NCBI GenBank assembly: GCA_013297885.1
Contig: JAAFIR010000002.1
Span: forward strand, 185,148 to 249,147
DNA length: 64,000 nt
Direction: 5' to 3'
DNA from: Leptospirales bacterium
Lineage (GTDB): Bacteria; Spirochaetota; Leptospiria; Leptospirales; Leptospiraceae
Part shown: positions 36,401-43,927 of the stretch, in pieces
Layout: each line of letters begins with the position of its first letter
How positions within the stretch are numbered: the stretch's first letter is position 1
Program-made: the position numbers and the translations under genes
Notes under the pieces: model-generated
The model's input: the letters and a program-made list of their open reading frames with translations, nothing else
Told to the model about the DNA's origin: nothing
Database searches by the model: none

Positions 36401-39045
36401 ATACTGCAATTGAAAAAGGCTTAGAAACTGGTGATTTTGAATATACTTCTTATTCAATTAATCATAAAATTTTTCAGTTGTTTTTCTATCGAATTAGTCT
36501 CAGTGTCGTTATAGATAATTTTGAAAAATATAGCCATTTGATGTTAAACATAAAGCAATCAGAGCCAATAAACCTTTTTCGATTACTAGAACAATTAATG
36601 ATTAATCTAACAGGAAAAGCTGACAAAATTCTTTTTATTAATGGTGATAAATTTAATCATGATTTAATTTTAAAAGAATGGGTTGATACAAAAAATTCGA
36701 CAACTCTTTACGGGTATAATTTATCAAATGAAATTTTACAATTTTTACTAGGTGATAAAAATAAAGCATTAGAATTCTCGAAGTTAGCTGATCCACATGA
36801 AGGTGGAGTTTTTGGAATGATGTTTATTCCAGAACATGTGTTTTTTAATTCATTAATTTCTTATTCATTGTATTTTGAAACTGAAGATAAAAAACAAAAA
36901 AAAGAATACTTAAAACAAATTGAAAAAAATTCCAAAAGAATGAAAAAATGGGCTGAAAATTGTGAAGATAATTATGGTCATAAATATTCTATCATCGAAG
37001 GTATTCAATTTTCAATTGATGGTAAAATGAATGAAGCAATTAACTCTTTTAAAACAGCAATTAAACTTGCAAAAAAACATGAATACATTTTAGAAGAAGC
37101 AATTGCAAATGAACTTTGTGCAGAGCTTTGGTTAAAAAAATCAGATGAAGAATATGCAGAACTCCACCTCAGAGATGCTCATTATGCTTACAAAGTTTGG
37201 GGCTGTGTTCCAAAAATGAAATTGATGGAAGAAAAACATCCTTGGCTTGGTAAAAAAATTCCCAAAGAAACTTTATCAAATGATTTCACTTCAACTACTC
37301 AAGCTACAACCAAAATCACAGCTGGGGATATGGGAAATATGCTTGATCTTAGCACAGTCCTCAAAGCATCTCAAACAATTGCTGGTGAAATCAACTTAGG
37401 TAAACTTTTAGATAGAATGTTAAAAATTCTTTTTGAAAATGCTGGGGCAGAAAGAGGAATTTTTGTTTTACAAAATGATGGGAAATGGCTAGTTCAAGCA
37501 GAAGGAAATTCCAACTCTGATGTATCTGAAGTGATGATGTCAAAACCATTAGAAGAATGTAATTCTATTCTTTCAGTTTCCATTGTAAATTATGTAACTA
37601 GAACCAAAAGTTTAGTTCTATTAAATGATGCGACTAAAGCCGGAATGTTTGTAAATGATTCTTATGTCAAAACCAACAAACCAAAATCTGTTTTATGTTA
37701 TCCAATTATCAACAAACAAAAACTAGTAGGTGTAGTTTATCTTGAAAACAATTTAACTACAAATGCTTTTACACCAGACAGACTAGAAATTCTAAAAGTT
37801 CTATCTTCTCAAATTGCTGTGAGTGTGGAAAATTCATTACTTTACACAAACCTCGAAGAAAAAGTAGAAATTAGAACAAAAGATTTAAACCAAGCTTTAG
37901 TTGAAGTTCGTGCTTTAAAAGAACAACAAGATGGAGATTATTTTTTAACTACACTTCTCATTGAACCACTTGCACAAAACAATGCAGTATGTAAAAATTT
38001 AAACATTGAATTTTTTATTAGACAGAAAAAAAGATTTGTGTTTAGAAAAAGAGAACATGAACTAGGTGGCGACATCAACATCACAGAAAATGTTGAGCTA
38101 AAAGAAAAATCTTATGTAGCTTTTTTAAATGCCGATGCAATGGGAAAATCTATCCAAGGTGCTGGTGGAGTATTGGTTCTTGGAACTGTGTTCAAATCCA
38201 TCATCCAAAGAACAATTTCCACAGGTTATGGAAAATCAGTTTATCCTGAAAGATGGATCAAAAATGCGTTTATCGAAATGCACAAAGTTTTTGAAAGTTT
38301 TGACGGCTCGATGTTAATGTCTTTAAATTTTGGATTGATAGATGAGAACACTGGAATCATGTATTTTATTTCAGCTGAGCATCCTGATGTGATTTTGTAT
38401 CGAGATGGAAAAGCAGATTTTATTCAAACAAATGCACATTACAAAAAACTAGGTACCCAAGGACAAAAAGGTAGAATTTCAGTTAATGTGTTCTCACTCC
38501 AAAAAGATGACATTGTCATCATGGGCTCAGATGGTAGAGATGATTTGGTTCTTGGAAAAGATGAATCAAATCATGACATCATCAATTCAGATGAATTTTT
38601 GATTTTGAGAAATATTGAAAAAGGAGAAGGTAAGCTAGACAAAACTTATGAAGCAATTACTGCTTCAGGAAAATTAATGGATGATTTATCATTACTCAGA
38701 ATTCATTGGACTAAAGAATCAAACAAACTTGAGTTTAAAGAAAAGGCTGAATTGTTTTACAATTACCAAAAAAATGAACATTTTGTAAACATGGCAGATC
38801 ATGGTTTGAGATTAGTAGATGAATTTCCAGATAGTTCAGAAATTTTATTACTCACTTCAAAGGCTTTATACCAAATCAAAGAATATGATCAAGCGATTGA
38901 TCTTGGAGAAAGACTTTATATCCGTGATCCTTTAAATCATGATAACATTTTAAACTTAACAGAAAGTTATAAAGCAATTGGAAATATGGAAAAAGTAAAT
39001 TCTATTTTAAAAGAAACTGGAATTAAATTAATCGAGAAGGACTAA
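33424..39045 (+). CDS. giant kinase-NTPase-GAF-SpoIIE phosphatase signalling protein
   Basis: The 1873 residues hold, in order: a Hanks-type Ser/Thr kinase (1-270) with Lys34, catalytic HKDIKPQN (125-132) and DFG (146-148); a STAND/AAA-type NTPase with Walker A GRSGIGKS (330-337) and Walker B IFLDDLQWAD (about 457-466); a long helical-repeat region (about 640-1290); a GAF domain (about 1310-1470); a short coiled coil; a SpoIIE/PP2C phosphatase (about 1500-1765) with FLNADAMGKSIQGAG and IMGSDGRDDLV; and C-terminal TPR-like repeats. It could both phosphorylate and dephosphorylate partners in response to a ligand. The STAS gene two bases downstream encodes the probable phosphatase substrate. Confidence 0.9.
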   Translation: MINLTGYSIKEEIHSGDKTSVYRADKSGKPVILKLLKNEYPDPKELSAFKHEFDILEKINFTGVVQVIGTEKYKNSLAIVFEDIEGDSLANLLDEIKKFSLIDKLNIFIKSITALGEIHKINLVHKDIKPQNIILNKKTGELKLIDFGSASFLTKQNSAVALNSSLEGTLAYISPEQTGRMNRTVDYRTDFYSFGISFYQLLTGELPFLSTDAMELIHSHIAKTAISPKKKNNIPKAISDLVMKLMMKNPEDRYQSITGILSDLEKCKKYLIDENLDFLNSNDFVLGEKDFSGKFQIPEKLYGREKEVSIILDSFKKVANGSLELLLISGRSGIGKSVLINEINKPITEYNGYFISGKYDSFKRSIPYRAITQAFQSLIGQILSEPQELVLLWKEKILNSVGVNGKIIIEFIPELESLIGEQPPVAELDPSEAQNRFNLVFLNFIKTVCTKENPIAIFLDDLQWADNASIQLLETILSDSELKHLFIMLSFRDNEVLPTDSFANLIDKLKKQNFYFDEINLNPISIQDVNQLVSDTLNTNLENSKPLAEVIQTKTKGNPFFVNEVFKDLYDKNLIFHENEKWSWDISKIKEVKISENVIDLMVAKVKELRETSLKILKLAACIGDWFKNDIFILIANIKKEELDKELILLSNEGFLLVNENITKFVHDKIREATYTLITEEEKSINHFKIGSTYLKVAKEEEIEDLVFTIVNQLNQGIIHVTTESEKVKLFELNLLAAKKSLASTAYDASVGFYNKASELLPANSWEIDYKKSYEVYTGKSRAEFLSKDFETAEKTFDFVLANSKTLLEKLNIFELRFGMYVSQNRILEVIKLGKSILKTQGMHLPDNPSDISPLPEIIKAKIKIGKKPISSLEELNICYDEEIIAIMRMLNLLLAPSFIAQPKLFPVIVLKMVNLSLKKGNSSLSAFAYSTFGIIQGSALGDFKTGLELSSLGLSLLKKFNSQNIYCRTNFLRANMINHWIYHAKEGQSYFNTAIEKGLETGDFEYTSYSINHKIFQLFFYRISLSVVIDNFEKYSHLMLNIKQSEPINLFRLLEQLMINLTGKADKILFINGDKFNHDLILKEWVDTKNSTTLYGYNLSNEILQFLLGDKNKALEFSKLADPHEGGVFGMMFIPEHVFFNSLISYSLYFETEDKKQKKEYLKQIEKNSKRMKKWAENCEDNYGHKYSIIEGIQFSIDGKMNEAINSFKTAIKLAKKHEYILEEAIANELCAELWLKKSDEEYAELHLRDAHYAYKVWGCVPKMKLMEEKHPWLGKKIPKETLSNDFTSTTQATTKITAGDMGNMLDLSTVLKASQTIAGEINLGKLLDRMLKILFENAGAERGIFVLQNDGKWLVQAEGNSNSDVSEVMMSKPLEECNSILSVSIVNYVTRTKSLVLLNDATKAGMFVNDSYVKTNKPKSVLCYPIINKQKLVGVVYLENNLTTNAFTPDRLEILKVLSSQIAVSVENSLLYTNLEEKVEIRTKDLNQALVEVRALKEQQDGDYFLTTLLIEPLAQNNAVCKNLNIEFFIRQKKRFVFRKREHELGGDINITENVELKEKSYVAFLNADAMGKSIQGAGGVLVLGTVFKSIIQRTISTGYGKSVYPERWIKNAFIEMHKVFESFDGSMLMSLNFGLIDENTGIMYFISAEHPDVILYRDGKADFIQTNAHYKKLGTQGQKGRISVNVFSLQKDDIVIMGSDGRDDLVLGKDESNHDIINSDEFLILRNIEKGEGKLDKTYEAITASGKLMDDLSLLRIHWTKESNKLEFKEKAELFYNYQKNEHFVNMADHGLRLVDEFPDSSEILLLTSKALYQIKEYDQAIDLGERLYIRDPLNHDNILNLTESYKAIGNMEKVNSILKETGIKLIEKD

Positions 39046-39047
39046 AA

Positions 39048-39383
39048 ATGAGTTATAACCACAAAACCCTTGTAGGTGTTGATATTGTTGAATTTGAAGA
39101 GAACATGGATTTGTATTCTGTGCCAGAAGTAAAAAAGTTTTGTAAAGAGCTGCTAACAAAAGGCACAAAAAAATTATTAGTAAATCTTGAAAAAGTTACT
39201 TATATGGATTCTTCAGCACTTGGAATGTTAATCAATTTAAGACATGAATGTAATGAAAAAAATGTAACACTCAAACTTGCAGCTCTCACAGAAGAATGTA
39301 AAAAACTTTTTGATCTCACAAAAATGCAAAATAATTTTGAAATTTTTGAAACTGTAAATGAAGCAATCCGTTCTTTTGGGTAA
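39048..39383 (+). CDS. STAS-domain anti-sigma-factor antagonist 1
   Basis: A 111-residue STAS protein of the SpoIIAA/RsbV type. The phosphorylation loop reads YMDSSALGML, with Ser directly after Asp as in the phospho-sites of SpoIIAA and RsbV. It follows the giant kinase/phosphatase gene by two bases. In partner switching, a PP2C phosphatase removes phosphate from the STAS protein, which then binds an anti-sigma kinase and releases a sigma factor. No anti-sigma kinase or sigma factor is visible in the window. A paralogue lies at 40077-40412. Confidence 0.88.
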   Translation: MSYNHKTLVGVDIVEFEENMDLYSVPEVKKFCKELLTKGTKKLLVNLEKVTYMDSSALGMLINLRHECNEKNVTLKLAALTEECKKLFDLTKMQNNFEIFETVNEAIRSFG

Positions 39384-39399
39384 GTAGTTTTTCTACTTA
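39381..39399 (+). terminator. hairpin at the end of STAS gene 1
   Basis: TAAGTAG (39381-39387, containing the stop codon) and CTACTTA (39393-39399) form a perfect 7-bp stem with a TTTTT loop. No T-run follows, so termination strength is doubtful, but the position right at the operon end is suggestive. Confidence 0.4.
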
Positions 39400-39541
39400 C
39401 TTGTAGGTATTGACAAATTAATTTTTAATGGTAAAATTGAATTAATTCAATTTTAGTTTTAGCTAATAGGGGATTATAAAAGAGTTTTTAAACCATTTAG
39501 TTTAGTTGCTTTAATTAAATCTGCATGTAGACTAAGTAAGT

Positions 39542-39787
39542 TTATTTTTTTCTACCCATTTCTTTTAACTCTTTGATATTGATTTTTCCTTTCACTTTGT
39601 TTCTAATTTTTTTAAAGGAACTTACTAGTTCTATAAAATTAACTTCATTAGTTTCAGGTTTATAAGGAATTATCTTGGCTACAGGTTTACCTCTTTTAGT
39701 AATCAAAAAACTTTCACCATGTTCAATTTTAACAATTAAATTTGAAAAATGTGTTTTTGCTTTAAAAGTGGATATTTCATTTATCAT
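39542..39787 (-). CDS. Phd/YefM-family antitoxin, apparently orphan
   Basis: This 81-residue protein carries the type II antitoxin DNA-binding pattern: NEISTFKAKTHFSNLIVKIE, then ESFLITKRGKPVAKIIPY, typical of Phd/YefM and VapB-like proteins. The C-terminal tail is basic (KIRNKVKGKINIKELKEMG) and would wrap the toxin. No complete toxin gene follows. The next 65 bases downstream on the same strand keep only a short frame ending HADLIKATKLNGLKTLL, possibly the tail of a lost PIN-type toxin. Confidence 0.8.
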   Translation of the reverse strand: MINEISTFKAKTHFSNLIVKIEHGESFLITKRGKPVAKIIPYKPETNEVNFIELVSSFKKIRNKVKGKINIKELKEMGRKK

Positions 39788-40004
39788 ACTAACTTGTTAA
39801 ATTAATCAATAATTCTTTTAAAAAAACTATACCAATTTGTTTATGGAATTAAAGTAAAGAAGTTAATAATATCTTTTATCCTAAATTTATCTTAAGATTG
39901 AATGCCCTACCAAGAACACTTTAATTTTCTAAGTAAAAAATCAGTATTTTATAGGTTCATACAAAAGTTTTATTTTGAAATATCAAAATATACTTGCATT
40001 AAAT

Positions 40005-40034
40005 TTGACATTCATAAAATATTAGTGTTATAGA
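40005..40034 (+). promoter_or_regulatory. sigma-70-type promoter of STAS gene 2
   Basis: TTGACA (40005-40010), an 18-base spacer and TATAGA (40029-40034) lie 43 bases upstream of the TTG start codon. This is the best -35 hexamer seen in the window's intergenic DNA. It would give the second STAS gene its own transcription, independent of the giant kinase operon. Confidence 0.55.
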
Positions 40035-40076
40035 AAATTGATTTGTATTTAAAAGATTTTATCATAGGAGTATGGT

Positions 40077-40412
40077 TTGAGTTATGTTCATGAAACTATT
40101 TCAGGTATAGATATTATAGAATTAAATGATGATATCGATTTATATACCGTTCCAGAAGTCAAAAAATTCTGCAAAGAACTAATTATAAAAGGAAGCAAAA
40201 AAATTATATTATGTTTAGAAAAACCAAAGTTTATTGATTCAGCAGGGCTTGGAATGCTAGCAAATCTTCATTTTGAAAGTTCTGAAAAAAAAATAAATTT
40301 AAAACTGGCTGCTTTATCTTTTGAATGTAAAAAAATTCTTGAATCAACTAAAATGATAAATAATTTTGAAATCTACAAAACGATAAATGAAGCTGTGCTT
40401 TCTTTTGGATAA
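40077..40412 (+). CDS. STAS-domain anti-sigma-factor antagonist 2
   Basis: This protein is the same length (111 residues) as the STAS protein at 39048 and clearly paralogous (both contain YxVPEVKKFCKEL and NNFEI followed by T.NEA..SFG). The phospho-loop is FIDSAGLGML, again with Ser after Asp. The start is a TTG (MSYVHE), chosen because it aligns with the MSY start of the paralogue and has AGGAG six bases upstream. Unlike paralogue 1 it has its own promoter, so the two may respond to different conditions while sharing a phosphatase or anti-sigma kinase. Confidence 0.86.
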   Translation: MSYVHETISGIDIIELNDDIDLYTVPEVKKFCKELIIKGSKKIILCLEKPKFIDSAGLGMLANLHFESSEKKINLKLAALSFECKKILESTKMINNFEIYKTINEAVLSFG

Positions 40413-40626
40413 TTTATATTTCGTTCTCTATTTAACAATTTAATTATTATACTAGTTTAAAATTGATTAAATTCTTTTTTTATTATATTATCTTTAGAAT
40501 AATTTTGTAATTTTTTTAATTCAACCTTTTAATTTAAAATAAAACTTTGAGAGTAATATTCCAATTTTATAATTTCCAAATTTTGTTTCTTCAAAAAAAG
40601 TTTTTATTTAAATCCTTTAAACCGAT

Positions 40627-40715
40627 TTACAATAATAATTACCTATTTTAAACAACAAAATTCAATCGGGACATTCAACTAGCCTAAAGTAATGGGTAAT
40701 TACTTTTGCTAGCTA
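40627..40715 (+). repeat. dispersed repeat B, copy 2
   Basis: This copy matches the reverse complement of 7001-7090 over about 90 bases with small differences. It includes AAAATTCAATCGGGACATT and the hairpin AAAGTAAT-GGGTA-ATTACTTT (perfect here). It lies between two convergent genes (STAS 2 and mltF); the preceding 200 bases (40413-40626) hold nothing I recognise. Confidence 0.65.
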
Positions 40716-40762
40716 GTAGACAAACTTCAAAGATATTTTTTATAAGAATAAATATCTTCTAT

Positions 40763-42157
40763 TTATTTTTTTACCTTTTCTCTAAATTCATTGTACCTTT
40801 CAAAAATTACTTGAACATATTTATAAGGTTCTATTCCCCTACAGTAACCATATCGCACACCATAGCCATTAAAATAACTAGGGTCTGAAAGTAGCAACAT
40901 CGATTCAGCTACATTTTTATCCCAAACTTGCGAATTTTTATTAAAATATTTGGTGAGTGTAATTGCATCAAGCACATGACCTTGACCAGCATTATAAGAA
41001 GCTAAAACAAATTTGATTCTTTCTTCATCATCTTTGATGATCTCTTTCCATGTTTTTTCTAACCAAATTAAATGTTTTACTCCGGTTTCAATATTTCTTT
41101 TTGGATTATAAATATCTGAAAGTGGAAGCCCAAGTCCGCTTGCTGTACTTGGCATCAATTGCATTAGTCCTCTTGCACCTGCCCAACTTTGTGCCGTTGG
41201 ATTAAACCTTGATTCTTGAAATGCAAGAGAAGCTAAAAGTCTCCAGTCCCAATTTAATTTTTCTGCTTCCACTTTAAAAATTTCATCAAAAGCAGAAATT
41301 TTAGTTTTACTTTTGGGTTTATAATCAATTTTTAAACCTTCTAGATAAAGTCTTGATTTGCGATAATACTTTTCTTGAATTTCTTCAATTTTCGGTCTAT
41401 TTCCTGCAATCCATGTATTGATATATTTTAAGAGTTCAGAAGAATTTCTTCTCACAACCCAAGCAATTTTGGTATCAATACTCACTGCAAGACTAATATC
41501 TAATTCAGGATAATAAACTTGATTTAAAAGAGCTGTTTGCTCATCAGCAATTGTATAATCCAAATCACCAATATAAACTTTTTCGATAAGTTCATCAATT
41601 GTGATTTTATCTGTAATTGAATTAATTTTAATTGATCCACCGATTTCATTTTGGATTTGTTTGAGTTTAGAGTGGAAATCTGAATTCTCCACAACTGAAA
41701 CTTCTTTTCCAATTAACTCCACTGTATTTTCTAAATACTTTGATTTTTTCTTCTTAGGCTCGTAGCCTTTTTTTCTTTGAATTAAGACATGTTTAGTAGT
41801 CATTACATAGTCTGTATATTTTAACTGTCTTGATTTTTCTCTGGTGACAAGAGAGTTTGCAGCTATTAAATCTCCTTCACCTTTATTTAACATATAATCA
41901 ATATTTTGCAAATCAGAAGTAACTTGCATTTCAAGAGTCACTCCTAAATCTACAGCAAGTAGTTGAAGAAGTTCATATTCATAACCAACTGGTTGGTCTT
42001 TATATAAAAAATAAGAGTTAGGATTATAAGAAGTAATTACTTTTAATTTGCCTTTTTTTTTAATTTCGTCAAGGCTAATTTTATTTAATTCCTCCCAAAC
42101 AGAAATACAATTATTGAATAAAAAAAATAAAATGATAAGTATTAAAATTTTTTTCAT
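40763..42157 (-). CDS. mltF: MltF-like membrane-bound lytic transglycosylase
   Basis: I start at the ATG at 42157 (MKKILILIILFFLFNNC). That gives a lipoprotein signal with Cys17 and begins one base after the stop of the upstream glycosyltransferase; the 43-residue extension to 42286 would overlap that gene. The first half is a solute-binding protein-like domain (KLKVITSYNPNSYFLYK, DLIAANSLVTRE). The second half is an SLT lysozyme-like domain with the catalytic Glu in ASLAFQESRFNPTAQSWAG and GLMQLMPSTA, then AGVKHLIWL-type and FVLASYNAGQGHV motifs. It cleaves peptidoglycan to 1,6-anhydromuropeptides at the outer membrane. Confidence 0.9.
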   Translation of the reverse strand: MKKILILIILFFLFNNCISVWEELNKISLDEIKKKGKLKVITSYNPNSYFLYKDQPVGYEYELLQLLAVDLGVTLEMQVTSDLQNIDYMLNKGEGDLIAANSLVTREKSRQLKYTDYVMTTKHVLIQRKKGYEPKKKKSKYLENTVELIGKEVSVVENSDFHSKLKQIQNEIGGSIKINSITDKITIDELIEKVYIGDLDYTIADEQTALLNQVYYPELDISLAVSIDTKIAWVVRRNSSELLKYINTWIAGNRPKIEEIQEKYYRKSRLYLEGLKIDYKPKSKTKISAFDEIFKVEAEKLNWDWRLLASLAFQESRFNPTAQSWAGARGLMQLMPSTASGLGLPLSDIYNPKRNIETGVKHLIWLEKTWKEIIKDDEERIKFVLASYNAGQGHVLDAITLTKYFNKNSQVWDKNVAESMLLLSDPSYFNGYGVRYGYCRGIEPYKYVQVIFERYNEFREKVKK

Positions 42158-42158
42158 T

Positions 42159-42866
42159 TTATTTAATACCAAATTTTCTTTGTAACAATTTTTTTGCATA
42201 TTCCCAAGCATACATAAAAACTTTTTTATTAAATGATGAGTTAGTAAATAGATAAGTAATTCCAATTTCTCGAATTCTCCCACCATTTGAATATGTTAAA
42301 TATAACGCTTCAATATGAAAATCAAATGCTACTGATTCCAATTTTGCATTTGCTATTCTTTCAAATGCGGATTTGGAATATCTTCTAAACCCAGAAGTAC
42401 AGTCTGAAAGATTTGGACCAAATGGATTCCATAAATTTTTACTAATACAAAAATTAATCACTCTTGCTGAAAAAAAAGAAATGATTTTTCTATAAATTGG
42501 AACATTATAAGTTTTAACTCTTTTTCCAATAACTAAATCATTTGGTGGAAAGTTTATAAATTTAGGTAATTCATCTGGATCATGAGAAAGTCCTGCATCC
42601 ATTGTTATAACATAATCATAATTTTTTTCTAACGCATATTTCATTCCATCTTGAATACCCCCAGGAATATGAGTATTTTTTTCATGAGTTAGAAAATGAA
42701 ATTTTTCTGGATATGCTCTTTTTAATCCTTTTAAAATTTCAGGAGTTTTATCTTTTGAAGAGTCATCAACTACTAGCACATCTGCAAATTTTACTGAACC
42801 ATGAACTACTTTGGCAATTGTTTCTTCTTCGTTATATGCAGGAATGACTACTAAAAATTTATACAT
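42159..42866 (-). CDS. family 2 glycosyltransferase, DPM1-like
   Basis: The 235-residue soluble GT-A enzyme has the nucleotide-sugar motifs VVIPAYNEEETIAKV and DVLVVDDSSKDKT, and a metal-binding ITMDAGLSHDPDEL in the position of DxD. The size and HxPGGIQDGMKYAL-type motif resemble dolichol/polyprenol-phosphate mannosyltransferases, which load a sugar onto a lipid carrier. There is no C-terminal membrane helix pair, so it is peripheral. It is the first gene of a two-gene operon with mltF, consistent with an envelope role. Confidence 0.82.
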   Translation of the reverse strand: MYKFLVVIPAYNEEETIAKVVHGSVKFADVLVVDDSSKDKTPEILKGLKRAYPEKFHFLTHEKNTHIPGGIQDGMKYALEKNYDYVITMDAGLSHDPDELPKFINFPPNDLVIGKRVKTYNVPIYRKIISFFSARVINFCISKNLWNPFGPNLSDCTSGFRRYSKSAFERIANAKLESVAFDFHIEALYLTYSNGGRIREIGITYLFTNSSFNKKVFMYAWEYAKKLLQRKFGIK

Positions 42867-42911
42867 AGATTCCAGAACTCAAATTTTACTGAGCTTGCCA
42901 AGTTTTAATTA

Positions 42912-43069
42912 GGGCGAATTTTTTTGTCTGGCACTTCGACTCCGCTCAGTGACCGACAAAAAAACCGTGCTTTTCGTTTCGGTCAAAAAATTTCGGTCAT
43001 CATTAGTAGCTTTTTAGAATGTTATCAAAGCGGGAAATTTTTTGACCCCACTTCAATCACGTTTCGCTA
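42912..43069 (+). repeat. two-hairpin element A, copy 7
   Basis: Box 1 GGGCGAATTTTT, first hairpin (TTTTGTCTGGCAC ... GTGACCGACAAAA, imperfect), box 2 AAAAAACCGTGCTTTTCG, second hairpin (GGTCAAAAAATTTC ... GGGAAATTTTTTGACC with a 43-base loop), box 3 CCACTTCAATCACGTTTCGC. Outer GCGAA (42914) and TTCGC (43063) pair. It is one of the best-preserved copies and lies between two minus-strand genes. Confidence 0.78.
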
Positions 43070-43093
43070 GAAAATCAAAAAAAAATCTTAATG

Positions 43094-43777
43094 TTAATTA
43101 CTTAAAGAAATAAAAATTCTATGAAATCTTCTTTGAAAACCTAGAGGTTGTTGACCTTTTAGATAGGAAGAGCCAAAATATATAGGTCTTGTTAAAAAAG
43201 TAGCAAGAACCACACAATCTCTTTTGTTTAAATCTTTGACAGATTTTTTAAAATAAACTTTTGATGCTTCTTTAATCCCATAAATTTCAGGACCAAATTC
43301 AACTACATTCACATACCAAGTTAAAATTGAATCTTTAGAATAAAATAAATCTAAAAGTATTGCCCCAATTATTTCTCTGCTTTTTCTAAAATAAGTTTTG
43401 TTTCTAGATAAAAATGCATTTTTGATAAGTTGTTGTGTGAGGGTACTTGCTCCTGAAATAATTCTTTTATTTCTATAATTTTCTTTAATAGATGAAATTA
43501 TACTTGAAATATGAATTCCATTATGCTGAAAAAATTCAGAATCTTCAGCAGCAACCATAGCTAATTTACAAACTTTTGGAATTTCTTTGGAACTTGTCCA
43601 ATCAGCACCTAAGTAACTTGCAACTGGTCCTGTGAAACGAATATATCGACTTGACCCATTTTTTGAATAAGGGAAATAAATTAAAATCCCAGAATACAAA
43701 ACTAGAACCCAAGGAATAAAATAAATCAAAAATAGAAAAATTAAAATTCTTATGATTTTTGGTTTTTCGATTTCCAT
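43094..43777 (-). CDS. mtgA: monofunctional peptidoglycan glycosyltransferase
   Basis: A 227-residue GT51 enzyme with one N-terminal membrane helix (about residues 8-32). Family motifs appear in order: AAEDSEFFQHNGI (catalytic Glu), GASTLTQQLIKNAFLS, KSREIIGAILLDL and ILTWYVNVVEFGPEIYGI. There is no transpeptidase domain, so it is MtgA-like rather than a class A PBP. It polymerises lipid II into glycan strands on the periplasmic side. An opposite or overlapping frame at 43602-43925 on the same strand is an artefact. Confidence 0.9.
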   Translation of the reverse strand: MEIEKPKIIRILIFLFLIYFIPWVLVLYSGILIYFPYSKNGSSRYIRFTGPVASYLGADWTSSKEIPKVCKLAMVAAEDSEFFQHNGIHISSIISSIKENYRNKRIISGASTLTQQLIKNAFLSRNKTYFRKSREIIGAILLDLFYSKDSILTWYVNVVEFGPEIYGIKEASKVYFKKSVKDLNKRDCVVLATFLTRPIYFGSSYLKGQQPLGFQRRFHRIFISLSN

Positions 43778-43793
43778 AAAGTTTTACAATTTT

Positions 43794-43925
43794 AGCGAAA
43801 ATGATTGACTCGGCGTAAAAAAATTTTGAATAAATTTTTTTTACAGAAGAGGAAAGCACGGTTTTTTTGTCTGTCACCTCTATTGCCACTATCCGTAACA
43901 GTGGGCTTAAGCCCACTGCTGCCAA
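43794..43925 (-). repeat. element A, copy 8, with a replaced distal half
   Basis: The first half is normal: GCGAA (43795-43799), ATGATTGACTCGGC, a hairpin GTAAAAAAATTT ... AAATTTTTTTTAC and the reversed box 2 GGAAAGCACGGTTTTTT. The expected second hairpin and TTCGCC end are missing. In their place is a perfect 16-base palindrome, GTGGGCTTAAGCCCAC (43901-43916). A related palindrome occurs at 46278-46293. Confidence 0.6.
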
Positions 43926-43927
43926 AG

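Noticed and set aside
43602..43925. 107-codon frame overlapping mtgA and element A
   Set aside because: Its sequence is the translation of a repeat plus an alternative frame of mtgA.
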